A DNA stretch of 64,000 bases from an actinobacterium SCGC AAA015-D07 (GTDB lineage: Bacteria; Actinomycetota; Acidimicrobiia; Actinomarinales; Actinomarinaceae). The notes beneath the pieces were generated by a model. The model was given only the letters and a program-made list of their open reading frames with translations, did no database searches and was not told the DNA's origin. This document shows, piece by piece, positions 9,217 through 18,522 of the stretch (its first letter is position 1; the number at the start of each line of letters is the position of its first letter). The stretch lies in assembly GCA_000384495.1 (NCBI GenBank), contig ARQR01000003.1, positions 4,984-68,983 of the forward strand, read 5' to 3'. A program made the position numbers and the translations under genes.

Positions 9217-10284
9217 TTGAAAATTAGTATTGGCTCAAAATTTATTGAAGGACCTTATGGAGGCGGAAATTTATTTGTTAAAAACCTCCAGCATTACCTT
9301 ATAAAAAATGGTCATAAAGTGACCTATGATCTTAAAGATGATGACATCGATGTAATTTTATTAATCAATCCGCTACTAGATTCCGAGCAATCAACGTATG
9401 ATAACTTTGATATAAACTTTTATCAAAAATACAAAAACCCTAATGCAATTTCGGTTCAGAGAATTAACGAATGTGATGAGAGAAAAGCCACAAATCATGT
9501 CAATAAAAGCATTATTAAATCTAATGAAAATATCGATTACACAATATATGTAAGTAATTGGATTCAGGAAATATTTGTAAAGCAGGGACTAGAAAAGATT
9601 GATTCTTCTGTGATCTTGGGTGGTGCTAATAAGAAACACTTCAATACAGAAAATAAAAAATTTTGGGATGGAAATTATCCAATAAAATTAGTTACACATC
9701 ATTGGAGTAGCAATTGGATGAAGGGATTTGATTCATATAAGGAAATTGATGAAATCTTAAACAGTAACATATGGAAAGAAAAACTTGAATTCACCTATAT
9801 TGGGAATCTACCAAAAGATTTTAAATTTAAAAACGTAAAGACAATATTACCTCTTGAAGAGAAAGAATTAGGAGAAGAGCTTAAAAAACATGATATATAT
9901 ATCACTGGATCAATTAATGAACCATCAGGAAACCACCATATTGAAGCAGCTCAGTGTGGACTTCCAATTTTATATATTAACAGTGGAGGGATAACAGAAT
10001 ATTGCAAAAATTATGGATTAGAATTTTCATTAGAAAACTTAGAGGAAAGACTAAATTTCTTAATAAATAACTATCAAGAATTCAAATTAAAATTAAGAGA
10101 CTATCCGCTATCGAGTGAAAAAATGTCTAAAGATATTGAAGATCTTTTTAAGGAATTGGTTGAAAATAAAGACGATTATATTGTAAAAAGAAAAAATCAG
10201 ATTTTTTTAATAGTAATGTACAATTTGATTTTGAAAAAGATAAAAAAATTAATTTTTAAAATTAAAATTAAAGTTTTGAATTAA
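9217..10284 (+). CDS. GT4-like glycosyltransferase
   Basis: GT-B-type protein of 355 residues, starting KISIGSKFIEGPYGGGNLFVKNL and with a C-terminal donor half containing SINEPSGNHHIEAAQCGLPILYINSGG (about 228-254), the usual position of the GT4 Glu residues. The start is a TTG at 9217: a clear GAGG (9208-9211) lies 5 nt upstream and no ATG fits. The last 40 residues are lysine-rich and hydrophobic (MYNLILKKIKKLIFKIKIK), suggesting peripheral attachment to the inner membrane face. It sits 14 nt after the GT2 gene in the same operon. Confidence 0.78.
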   Translation: MKISIGSKFIEGPYGGGNLFVKNLQHYLIKNGHKVTYDLKDDDIDVILLINPLLDSEQSTYDNFDINFYQKYKNPNAISVQRINECDERKATNHVNKSIIKSNENIDYTIYVSNWIQEIFVKQGLEKIDSSVILGGANKKHFNTENKKFWDGNYPIKLVTHHWSSNWMKGFDSYKEIDEILNSNIWKEKLEFTYIGNLPKDFKFKNVKTILPLEEKELGEELKKHDIYITGSINEPSGNHHIEAAQCGLPILYINSGGITEYCKNYGLEFSLENLEERLNFLINNYQEFKLKLRDYPLSSEKMSKDIEDLFKELVENKDDYIVKRKNQIFLIVMYNLILKKIKKLIFKIKIKVLN

Positions 10285-10288
10285 AAAT

Positions 10289-11587
10289 ATGATATCAAAA
10301 AAACATGTAATCAAGCTTATTGAAAGCTTAACTTTTTTAATGATGTTTTCTCTTCTCTTTTTTGGAAGATCATTTTCCGGTGTATATTTTTTTGGCTATC
10401 GATTGGGGGAATTTATAGTACTTCTTGGTCTAATTCTTTATATTGTATTTTTATTATTTTTTAAAATTATAAAAAATTCAGATTTAAAGAATATATATAT
10501 TATTCATACGATTCTTATTTTTTTATTTATTCTCTCGCTTCCATTAAGTAAAGAAAATCTTACTAATACTTATATTTTTAGAGCAAGCTTGTTTATATGG
10601 GTAGTTTCATTTTTTTACTTTGGAAGAACAATTGAGACAAAGTTTGAAAATAATATCAAATATATATATTTGTTAAACGCAGCAATTTTTTTGAATTATA
10701 TTTTTACTGTTGTTTATTTCCCAAGTAAATTTGTTGAATTTTTTCAAAATTATTCAGATAAATTTGATTTTAACAAAGCACACATGACAGTTGCTTTTTA
10801 TGTAATTGTTACATTTGCTAATTATCTATTTTCAAAAATAAATTTTGGTAAAAAGATAAATAATTTAATACTATTTTCAATGATTTCCGGCTTATATTTT
10901 CCTATATTTATTTTTAAAAGCAGAGGAGCATTTTTAAGTGCTTTAATTTATGCTCTTTATTATTTGTATCTTGTTAAAAATGAGATTTTTGAGAATAAAA
11001 AAATAATCATTATCTTATTTATTTTGTTTTTTGCACTTTTCTTTATTTCATCATACTTTGTTTCAGACTCAAATATACAAGAAGAAGCCGGTATAACTGT
11101 TGTTACGGAAATATTTCAAAACAAAGATACTTCAGCAACCTTTCTTTCTTTGTATATCCAAGACTCAAGACTTTTTTCAACAGATGGAAATATAAATTGG
11201 AGATTACAAATTTGGCAAGACGTATTTAGTCAAGCTTATAAAAATAATTGGTTAATTTTTGGCTTTGGGTATCAAGACATTATTCCTGCAATGAATAATC
11301 CAGATAGATCTGGTTATGACGGTACAAATGAAAACGTTCATAACTTCTTAGTTAATATTTTTGCTAGGGGGGGATTAGCTTCATTATCTCTTTATTCATT
11401 ATTGATTTACTATATTTTCAAATCATCCAAATCAAAAAATTCTTTCATTCTTTATGTAATACCATTTATATTGGTTTCTTTGTTTGATGCGTCAATGGAA
11501 AATCCACATTTTCCTGCATTATTTTATTTTTTTATGGGATATTTTCTTAAAACTATAAACAATAACTCATCTAAGATAAATATATAA
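10289..11587 (+). CDS. O-antigen polymerase/ligase family membrane protein
   Basis: A 432-residue protein with about ten to eleven hydrophobic helices and one large external loop towards the C-terminus. The loop contains WRLQIWQDVFSQAYKNNWLIFGFGYQDI followed by NVHNFLVNIFARGG, the His-Asn pattern typical of Wzy/WaaL-type (PF04932-like) proteins. These either polymerise undecaprenyl-linked repeat units or attach the finished glycan to its anchor. It starts 4 nt after the preceding GT4 gene and ends 1 nt before gmd, so it is in the main rightward operon. Polymerase and ligase cannot be told apart by sequence. Confidence 0.75.
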   Translation: MISKKHVIKLIESLTFLMMFSLLFFGRSFSGVYFFGYRLGEFIVLLGLILYIVFLLFFKIIKNSDLKNIYIIHTILIFLFILSLPLSKENLTNTYIFRASLFIWVVSFFYFGRTIETKFENNIKYIYLLNAAIFLNYIFTVVYFPSKFVEFFQNYSDKFDFNKAHMTVAFYVIVTFANYLFSKINFGKKINNLILFSMISGLYFPIFIFKSRGAFLSALIYALYYLYLVKNEIFENKKIIIILFILFFALFFISSYFVSDSNIQEEAGITVVTEIFQNKDTSATFLSLYIQDSRLFSTDGNINWRLQIWQDVFSQAYKNNWLIFGFGYQDIIPAMNNPDRSGYDGTNENVHNFLVNIFARGGLASLSLYSLLIYYIFKSSKSKNSFILYVIPFILVSLFDASMENPHFPALFYFFMGYFLKTINNNSSKINI

Positions 11588-11588
11588 T

Positions 11589-12611
11589 ATGAAGGCTTTT
11601 ATTACCGGCATAACTGGACAAGATGGATATTATTTATCTAAATTATTGTTAGAAAAAGGATACGAAGTCCACGGTACAATTAGAAGAAATTCAAGTATAA
11701 ATACACAAAGAATTGATTCATTAATATCGAAATATAGTTCTGACAAACAATTAATACTTTATTATTCTGATTTAACAGACTCTTCGTCTTTAAATAATTT
11801 AATTAATAATATAGAGCCAGATGAAATTTACAATTTGGCAGCACAATCTCATGTTGCTGTATCCTTCAAAAATCCCCAATATACTACTTTAACTAATTCT
11901 ATTGGCACTGTTTCATTACTAGAGGCAATAAGAAATTCAAAAAAAGATATTAAATTTTATCAGGCATCTTCATCTGAGATGTTTGGCGGAGTAAACTCTG
12001 AATCTTTAAATGAGGATTCATTATTTCAGCCAAAAAGCCCATATGCTGCTGGAAAAGTTCTATCTCATAATCTAACTGAAATATACAGAGATTCTTATAG
12101 TTTATTTTGTGTAAACGGAATTTTGTTTAATCACGAGTCTCCTTACAGAGGAGAGACTTTTGTAACTAGAAAAATAACCAGAGCTGTTGGGAGAATATTT
12201 CACGGTATACAAAAAAAGGTTACATTAGGCAATCTAGATGCCTCTAGAGACTGGGGTTTTGCAGGTGATTTTGTAAAAGGAATGTATTTGATGATGCAAT
12301 ATGAACTTCCTGAAAATTGGGTTTTAGCAACAGGAAAAACACACACTGTTAAAGAGTTCGCTCAAAAAGCATTCAAAGTGGTTGACCTTGACTGGGAGAA
12401 GTATGTGACAACATCAGAAAAATACTTAAGACCAAATGAAGTTAATTATTTACTTGGAGATTATTCAAAAGCTAAATCAAAGCTTGATTGGGCTCCTGAA
12501 ACAAGCTTTGATGAATTAGTTAAATTAATGGTTGATGAAGATTTAATACTTGCAGAAAAAGAAAAAGTATTAATTGATAAAGGTCTTCTAGAAAAAACTT
12601 GGGAAAATTAG
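11589..12611 (+). CDS. gmd: GDP-mannose 4,6-dehydratase
   Basis: Extended short-chain dehydrogenase of 340 residues that converts GDP-mannose to GDP-4-keto-6-deoxymannose. NADP-binding GITGQDG at 7-13 is the Gmd-specific form of GxxGxxG. IRRNSSINTQRID (31-43), SSSEMFGG (127-134) and the catalytic YxxxK (Tyr152, Lys156 in SPYAAGKV) are all in place, and NHESPYRGETFVTRKI (about 184-199) is highly typical. It is the last gene of the rightward operon and ends 1 nt from the convergent fcl gene, which uses its product. The product could also feed an aminotransferase such as the one at 51234 to make GDP-perosamine. Confidence 0.95.
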   Translation: MKAFITGITGQDGYYLSKLLLEKGYEVHGTIRRNSSINTQRIDSLISKYSSDKQLILYYSDLTDSSSLNNLINNIEPDEIYNLAAQSHVAVSFKNPQYTTLTNSIGTVSLLEAIRNSKKDIKFYQASSSEMFGGVNSESLNEDSLFQPKSPYAAGKVLSHNLTEIYRDSYSLFCVNGILFNHESPYRGETFVTRKITRAVGRIFHGIQKKVTLGNLDASRDWGFAGDFVKGMYLMMQYELPENWVLATGKTHTVKEFAQKAFKVVDLDWEKYVTTSEKYLRPNEVNYLLGDYSKAKSKLDWAPETSFDELVKLMVDEDLILAEKEKVLIDKGLLEKTWEN

Positions 12612-12612
12612 T

Positions 12613-13530
12613 TTATAAGTTGTTTATATACCAATCATAAGTAATATTTAATCCATTTTTGATATCTATATCTGGTTTCCAACCTAAATCATTTATTTTG
12701 GAAGAGTCTATTGCTTTTCTTGGATTTCCATCAGGATATTTTGTATCAAACTCAATTTTTCCATCATAGTTAATTACTTTAGCCAAGACTATCACTAAAT
12801 CTCCGATACTTATTTCACTTCCACTACCAATATTGTAAATACCCTCATCGATTCCATTTTCAATTAAGAATTTTATTGCATTTGATAAATCATCTACAAA
12901 TAAGAATTCTCTTTTGGGGGTTCCAGTTCCCCAGACGCTAAATGATGCATCGTTGGATATTTTCGAATTGTGCATTCTACAAATTAATCCCGGAATAACA
13001 TGGCTGTCCATTTCTGAAAAATTATCATTAGGACCATATAAATTTGTAGGCATAAGGTTTAAAATTTTATGCCCGTATTGTTTAGCTAAAGAATTACCCA
13101 ATTCTATTGCAGTTAATTTTGCCATTGCATAAGGCGAGTTGGTTGGTTCTAGTTTGCCGGACATAATCGAATCTTCTTTTATCGGATTTTCTGCTTCTAA
13201 AGGATAAATACAACTACTTCCGAGATTAATTACTTTAATTTCAGGTTTTTCGATAATCGATTCAAGTAAATTGACATTTATTTTAAGATTCTCGATTAAA
13301 AATTGTGATCTATAAGTTGAGTTTGCATAAATTCCACCTACTTTTGCTGCACAATTTATGATTAGATGTGGTGAAATATCATCTATATAGTCTTTTGTAT
13401 TTTGAAAATTAAGTAAATCACAAATATCTCTATTAGCTGAAACTATTTCAAAATTTTCTTTATCATTTGATAGAATTTTTGTTAATGATGTACCAACTAA
13501 GCCGTTACTACCAAGAATTAAAATTTTCAT
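12613..13530 (-). CDS. fcl: GDP-L-fucose synthase
   Basis: Extended SDR of 305 residues with the epimerase-reductase layout of GDP-fucose synthase. GSNGLVG (7-13) binds NADP, NCAAKVGGIYAN (59-70) is a family marker, GSSCIYP (104-110) holds the catalytic Ser/Cys, and Tyr134/Lys138 form YxxxK in NSPYAMAKL. MDSHVIPGLI carries the expected catalytic His. It turns the Gmd product into GDP-L-fucose. Unusually, gmd and fcl are tail-to-tail, separated by one base, rather than in one operon. It shares the leftward strand with the GT8 gene 10 nt upstream. Confidence 0.93.
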   Translation of the reverse strand: MKILILGSNGLVGTSLTKILSNDKENFEIVSANRDICDLLNFQNTKDYIDDISPHLIINCAAKVGGIYANSTYRSQFLIENLKINVNLLESIIEKPEIKVINLGSSCIYPLEAENPIKEDSIMSGKLEPTNSPYAMAKLTAIELGNSLAKQYGHKILNLMPTNLYGPNDNFSEMDSHVIPGLICRMHNSKISNDASFSVWGTGTPKREFLFVDDLSNAIKFLIENGIDEGIYNIGSGSEISIGDLVIVLAKVINYDGKIEFDTKYPDGNPRKAIDSSKINDLGWKPDIDIKNGLNITYDWYINNL

Positions 13531-13540
13531 AAACCTTATT

Positions 13541-14473
13541 TTAAACTCTTAGGGATAAAAAGAATTCTTTTAGGTATTTTGAAACAAAGGACAAATTTTT
13601 AATTTTAAAATTAATTATTGCTTTTGTTAACTCCTTTATTGAACCAAGCTTCCATTTATGTTCTATGTGGTAAGCTGATGAATTAAATTTTCTATAGTTC
13701 AAATGGTATATTTCAGATATACTTTCAAAAACTCCACTAGTAAGCCAAGGCTTTTTGCTTCCTAGAAAATGAATTAATAATATTTGCTCATCAAGATCTT
13801 GAATATCAAAAGCAGTGTAATTTAAATTTTTATCAAGTTCATAATAATCTCCATTAAAAAAAGAATTTAAGACGTCCTGATCCCAAAATATAATCTTATC
13901 TCTTATTTTGTTAAGTTCTTCGATTAATTTAAGAGTTAAATCAATCTCTTGCCATTTCTCATAGTCGATGAGCATTACCCCTGCATTAAAGTATTTTTTA
14001 GACAAATTTAATCTTTTAAGTGAATCGCTATTTTTTGAAAACGAACTAGCTTCAGTTTTTGCAGAGATAATTTTATTCGTTTTTTTCATTTCATCAAATG
14101 TTGATTCAATTATATTTGATGGATTACCAGCACAAACAACATCAGGATCAATATATACTATTTTTTTTATAGTGGGCTCTAAATAGTTTTGTATAAATAA
14201 TCTAAAGTAAGTTGCTTCTGATATATGTACATTTTCTATATTTGGAAACTGGTACTCGTAATCTTTGAATTCATAAATCTTAATACTTTGTAGATTTTTA
14301 TGATTTTTAATTGTATCAGGCAGTTGATCCTTTATAGATCCACTTGTATGAATAATGTTGATGTTTTGCCTTTTTTCAACTTTATCTAGATATGAGATAA
14401 TCGAAGTTATTGCTTGAACATTATAGTTATCATCAAAACAATATAATATATCAAAGTTTTCAACTTTTTCCAC
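13541..14473 (-). CDS. GT8 family glycosyltransferase
   Basis: Retaining GT-A enzyme of 310 residues of the lipopolysaccharide glucosyl/galactosyltransferase (WaaJ/GspA-like) type. FDILYCFDDNYNVQAITSIISYL opens the fold, and VYIDPDVVCAGNP has the DxD metal-binding motif (about 108-111). KYFNAGVMLIDYEKW and IFWDQDVLNSFFNG are family blocks, and LLIHFLGSKKPW near residue 235 gives the second metal-binding His and the GxxKPW motif. A GTG at 14473 is the start. It precedes fcl by 10 nt and is divergent from asnB across 50 nt. A sugar transfer step in the fucose-containing glycan is plausible. Confidence 0.88.
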   Translation of the reverse strand: MEKVENFDILYCFDDNYNVQAITSIISYLDKVEKRQNINIIHTSGSIKDQLPDTIKNHKNLQSIKIYEFKDYEYQFPNIENVHISEATYFRLFIQNYLEPTIKKIVYIDPDVVCAGNPSNIIESTFDEMKKTNKIISAKTEASSFSKNSDSLKRLNLSKKYFNAGVMLIDYEKWQEIDLTLKLIEELNKIRDKIIFWDQDVLNSFFNGDYYELDKNLNYTAFDIQDLDEQILLIHFLGSKKPWLTSGVFESISEIYHLNYRKFNSSAYHIEHKWKLGSIKELTKAIINFKIKNLSFVSKYLKEFFLSLRV

Positions 14474-14523
14474 TACTAAGAAATATTAGGTTATAGTGGT
14501 TTTTAACTATATATAATTATTTA

Positions 14524-16317
14524 ATGTGCGGATTTATAGGAAAAATTTCTTTCGAAGATTTTGATTATAAAAATGTAATTGAATGCAATGATTTAATTGA
14601 ATGCAGAGGTCCTGACTCATTAAGTAGTCACAATGGCAAAAAAAATGGTTTAAATTATAAATTTATTTTTAACAGATTATCAATATTAGACCTTACCGAT
14701 GAAGCAAATCAGCCAATGATATCAAGTGGTGAAAAATCATTGATAATGTTTAATGGAGAAATATTTAATCATAAAGAATTAAGAAAAAAATTAGAAAAAA
14801 GAAATATTCGTTTTAATACTAATCACTCTGATACAGAGGTCATCTTAAATGGAATTGATCACAGCGGAGTAAATTTTATTGAGGAACTAAGAGGACAATT
14901 TGCAATTTTTTATATTAATTTTGATCAAAATAAAATAATCTTTGCAAGAGACAGGGTTGGTCAAAAACCTTTATTTGTAAATTTTGATGAACAAAATATA
15001 ACTTTTGGTTCAAATTTAATATCTGTATCAAGACTATCTAAAAGTCAAAATATTGACCATGAAAGCATTGATGAATATCTTGAGAGCGGTGTTATATCTT
15101 CACCAAATACTATTTTTAAAAACGTAAAAAAGCTAAAACCAGCCGAGATATATGAAATTAATATATTAAATGATGAATTTGTAATTAGTTCTAAAAATTA
15201 TTGGAAAATTGATAATTTTATTGATAATAAACCATTTAATGAAAATAAATTCTTTGAAATTTTTACAGAAGCTGTTTCATTAAGAACAGAAGCTGATGTA
15301 GAAATTGCAAATTTTTTATCTGGAGGAATAGATTCCTCATCAATTGCAAAAAACTTAAATGAAAACAGGATAAATTTAAATACTTTTTCAGTTGAAATAA
15401 AAAAATCTAAATATGATGAATCAAATTGGTCAAGAGAAGTTGCTAGAAAATACGGTACAAATCATGAAAAAGTTCAAATTGATGAGAATATTGAAGATAA
15501 TGATATTTTTAGTTCAATAGATTCACTAGATGAGCCTTACTCGGATCCCTCTATAGTTCCCTCTTATCTCCTTTCTAAACAAATTGCTAAAAAATATAAG
15601 GTAGCTATTTCAGGTGATGGAGGAGACGAGTTACTTGGTGGATATAGAAGATTTCAAAAAGCGCTTGCAGATAAGACGAGACTACAAAATATTTATTCAA
15701 AACTTTATAAAATATATCCACCACAGTTGGGAACCGGTGCAAACATTCTCTCATTTTCTAAAGATTTTGGAACTTCGTTCAGCTCTTTTTTATTTGACGA
15801 AAAATTCATGAGTTTAATTAATAAGAATTCAATAAGAGGAAATTATGCTTCTATCATAACAAATCAAAGTGAAAATAAATATAAAGGTTTGTTGATTTCA
15901 GATTATAAACTTTATCTTTCTGAGATGATGATGCTAAAAGTGGACAGAACTTCAATGGCAAATTCTTTAGAAGTTAGGTCTCCATTTGTTGATCATAAAT
16001 TAATTGAGTATGTTTTAACTACCAACAACAATTATTATGATCAAACCAGGTCAAAGTCTTTATTAAAAGATTACTTGGTTGAAGACTTTGGTAAAGATTT
16101 TGTTGATAGAAAAAAAATGGGTTTTGTTTTTGATCTTGAAAACTGGGTTTATTCCAACACTAAAACAATTGAAGATTATTTTTATAATGGCAAAATTATA
16201 AAAAATCTTAATGAAAATATTTTGAAAACATTATCACTTAGAAAATCTAGAATTAATGCAAATAGAATATGGAAAATTTTTATTTTAGAATATTATCTTT
16301 CTAAGCTAGTTCGTTAA
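14524..16317 (+). CDS. asnB: Asparagine synthase, glutamine-hydrolysing type
   Basis: Two-domain amidotransferase of 597 residues. Cys2 after the initiator Met (MCGFIGKI) is the class II glutaminase nucleophile, NGE at 77-79 belongs to the glutamine pocket, and the PP-loop SGGIDSSS lies at 266-273. Further synthetase motifs are SGDGGDELLGGYRRF and DRTSMANSLEVRSPFVDH. It makes asparagine from aspartate, or, as often seen in surface-glycan clusters, may amidate a sugar carboxyl or other substrate. The location inside a glycan island and the absence of amino-acid genes nearby favour the second, but the sequence alone does not decide. The 3' end overlaps a convergent GT4 gene by 17 nt. Confidence 0.9.
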   Translation: MCGFIGKISFEDFDYKNVIECNDLIECRGPDSLSSHNGKKNGLNYKFIFNRLSILDLTDEANQPMISSGEKSLIMFNGEIFNHKELRKKLEKRNIRFNTNHSDTEVILNGIDHSGVNFIEELRGQFAIFYINFDQNKIIFARDRVGQKPLFVNFDEQNITFGSNLISVSRLSKSQNIDHESIDEYLESGVISSPNTIFKNVKKLKPAEIYEINILNDEFVISSKNYWKIDNFIDNKPFNENKFFEIFTEAVSLRTEADVEIANFLSGGIDSSSIAKNLNENRINLNTFSVEIKKSKYDESNWSREVARKYGTNHEKVQIDENIEDNDIFSSIDSLDEPYSDPSIVPSYLLSKQIAKKYKVAISGDGGDELLGGYRRFQKALADKTRLQNIYSKLYKIYPPQLGTGANILSFSKDFGTSFSSFLFDEKFMSLINKNSIRGNYASIITNQSENKYKGLLISDYKLYLSEMMMLKVDRTSMANSLEVRSPFVDHKLIEYVLTTNNNYYDQTRSKSLLKDYLVEDFGKDFVDRKKMGFVFDLENWVYSNTKTIEDYFYNGKIIKNLNENILKTLSLRKSRINANRIWKIFILEYYLSKLVR

Positions 16318-17416
16318 TAATTTTCAATACCTGAATTTTTATTTTTTCAAATTCATAAAATTCTTTCATGAGTTCGTATGCATTTTTTTGAATAGATATA
16401 GTATTACTATCTAAAGCTTCATTTAAGGTACCTAAGAAGTTTTTTTTATTTAATTCAAAAATATACCCACTTATCTCATGTTTCAAAATTTCAGTATGAT
16501 TTGGAATATCACTTGCGAATACTACACATCCATTTGCCATAGCTTCTAGCAATGACTTAGGGTTACCTTCAAATAAGGATGGAATTACAAAGTATTTATA
16601 TTTTTTGTATACCTCTAAAAGCTTCTCATGAGAAATATTATTGATAATATTTACGTTTACATTTTTCGCCTTGGCATAATTTATAATATCTTGTTCTAAA
16701 GGTCCTTTTCCAAATATGTCAATTTGAATTTTCTTTTTAATATCAGATATCGAATCAATTAAAAATAAATAATTTTTTTGTATAACCAGTCTTCCAACAC
16801 AAAGTATTTTATCTTCATTCCTGTTCTCAAAGTTTAAATTTTCGTCAATTTTTACCCAATTTCTTATAAGTTTTATTTTGTTTGAGTTTATTTTAAATTT
16901 CTTATTCAAAAAATCCATATCAGCCTGGCTTGTAACAGAGTAAATATCTGCCCTCTTTAAAGATGTTCTTGTTAAAATTTTGAAAAATAATGTTTCTAAT
17001 GTACCTTTTTTTTCTTTAATTGAAAAAAGATATGTGTCATAACCTGTTCTAATAAACAGGGGAATTTTTAAAATCTTTTTCAAAATAATACTTATCCAGG
17101 CACCATTTAATTGATTTTGCTTTATTATTTTTATATCTTTGAGTAAGTGTTTTATTTTAAAAGGTATTAAAAATGAAAATACAAATCTTAAAATTTTGCT
17201 ATCAAAATATCTTACATGATTGTAAATTGGTATGATTTCAAATTTTTCATTTACTTCTGTAAATTCTAAATCCATTTTGTTCCCGTAGGTAATAAGAGTA
17301 AATTTGATATTATCATTTTGTAATTTTTCTAAAATTTCCAACTCTCTTTTCAAAATTCCAGAATCATTCCAAGTTTGCAAGGAGTAATCATATGTAAATA
17401 AGTATGCGACTTTCAT
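16301..17416 (-). CDS. GT4 family glycosyltransferase
   Basis: GT-B retaining transferase, 371 residues. KVAYLFTYDYSLQTWNDSG begins the acceptor half, NRNEDKILCVGRLVIQKNYLFLIDS starts the donor half (about 200-224) and VIPSLFEGNPKSLLEAMANGCVVFASDIPNH (about 277-307) holds the E-x7-E pair. It is in a leftward three-gene set with two glycan-related genes upstream, overlapping the previous one by ATGA. The 3' end overlaps asnB by 17 nt. Donor sugar and acceptor are unknown. Confidence 0.86.
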   Translation of the reverse strand: MKVAYLFTYDYSLQTWNDSGILKRELEILEKLQNDNIKFTLITYGNKMDLEFTEVNEKFEIIPIYNHVRYFDSKILRFVFSFLIPFKIKHLLKDIKIIKQNQLNGAWISIILKKILKIPLFIRTGYDTYLFSIKEKKGTLETLFFKILTRTSLKRADIYSVTSQADMDFLNKKFKINSNKIKLIRNWVKIDENLNFENRNEDKILCVGRLVIQKNYLFLIDSISDIKKKIQIDIFGKGPLEQDIINYAKAKNVNVNIINNISHEKLLEVYKKYKYFVIPSLFEGNPKSLLEAMANGCVVFASDIPNHTEILKHEISGYIFELNKKNFLGTLNEALDSNTISIQKNAYELMKEFYEFEKIKIQVLKIINELA

Positions 17417-18522
17417 TTTTTATACTTTAAATTAAACATTTTATTAATCTTAAAAAAAATTTTGAAAAATAACGTTTTTAATAATTTGATGTTTTTGTTG
17501 TAAAAACTTTCTAAAAAGTAAAAAGTTGAAAAATAAATATTTTCATAAGTTAGAGAAATTATAAACTCTGTATCCTTTTCCTGGTATTTAGTAAATTCTT
17601 TTCTCCAATATCCAATATCTAGTTTTTCAAAATTATAATTAGAGACATCAAAATTCATTAAATAATTTTCAAGCAATTTTTTTGTTACATTTTCATAAGA
17701 ATTAATAAACAAAATTGGAAGGTCTTTAAATTGGTTAAAAGCTTTATTTTCTTTTACTACAGGAATAGAGCCTGAATATAGAGTTTCCCATATTCTATGA
17801 GTGTCATATCCATTTCCATAGGGGCATAATACAAAAGTACTTTTTTGTATTCCTTCTATATAGTCTTTTTTATTAAGATCGCTTTCTAAAGAAGCCCATT
17901 TGAAATTTTTAAAATAATTAAATAGATAAGATCTTTCTAGTGGATTTGTATTTATATTGAAATTTAAGTATAAATTGGCTTCTTTTTTTTTGTAATTCTC
18001 ATAAGCTAAATCATTCAAATCATTGTTGTTAATATTTTTTTTTGAAAAATCATTAGCCAATCCAAGTGGTATAGACTTTATATATTCAGGAACCTCGTTG
18101 TTTATTGAAAACCAATTTATTATGTTATCTGGTTTTTTCAAATAAAGATTTTTGTTTATAGTTCTATCTGATTGAGCAGTTATTAAAGTTAAATTTTCTA
18201 CTTCATTAAACTTTTTCAACAAAGTAAACAACTCTTTTATGTAATTTGAGTGTGTAAAAATAGTTGAATTATTTGATATCTTCAATATTTTTTTCTTGTA
18301 AATAATTGATTGGTGTTGAGGATTGTTAGACTCATACATAATTTGTGTATCTTTTAGTTTATGTTTTTCATTAAATGAAATATTTTGTGAAAATACTGCA
18401 TCTGAAAAATTTGCAAATTTATTACTATTTATGAAGTTATCTTTACTAAGTAGATTATTTTTCAATCTTATCCAACTTTCTTCTAATGTCTTCAACTTTA
18501 AAAAATTTTGAATTATCCTCAA
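17413..18522 (-). CDS. Exostosin-like (GT47-type) glycosyltransferase
   Basis: 369 residues. The recognisable block is FVLCPYGNGYDTHRIWETLYSGSIPVV (about 232-258), which matches the C-terminal donor-binding region of exostosin-like proteins, where the family usually has C-P-x-G followed by R-x-x-E and G-x-I-P-V. The N-terminal half is not recognisable. The longest frame starts with TTG at 18522 and overlaps the upstream gene by 68 nt, which is unusually long; an internal start (for example ATG at 18342, MYESNNPQ) would remove the overlap but shorten the N-terminal domain. It is coupled to the GT4 downstream by ATGA. Confidence 0.65.
   Translation of the reverse strand: MRIIQNFLKLKTLEESWIRLKNNLLSKDNFINSNKFANFSDAVFSQNISFNEKHKLKDTQIMYESNNPQHQSIIYKKKILKISNNSTIFTHSNYIKELFTLLKKFNEVENLTLITAQSDRTINKNLYLKKPDNIINWFSINNEVPEYIKSIPLGLANDFSKKNINNNDLNDLAYENYKKKEANLYLNFNINTNPLERSYLFNYFKNFKWASLESDLNKKDYIEGIQKSTFVLCPYGNGYDTHRIWETLYSGSIPVVKENKAFNQFKDLPILFINSYENVTKKLLENYLMNFDVSNYNFEKLDIGYWRKEFTKYQEKDTEFIISLTYENIYFSTFYFLESFYNKNIKLLKTLFFKIFFKINKMFNLKYKK

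Noticed and set aside
12914..13132. Plus-strand frame inside fcl
   Set aside because: No start context and no recognisable domain; fcl on the minus strand has all catalytic motifs.
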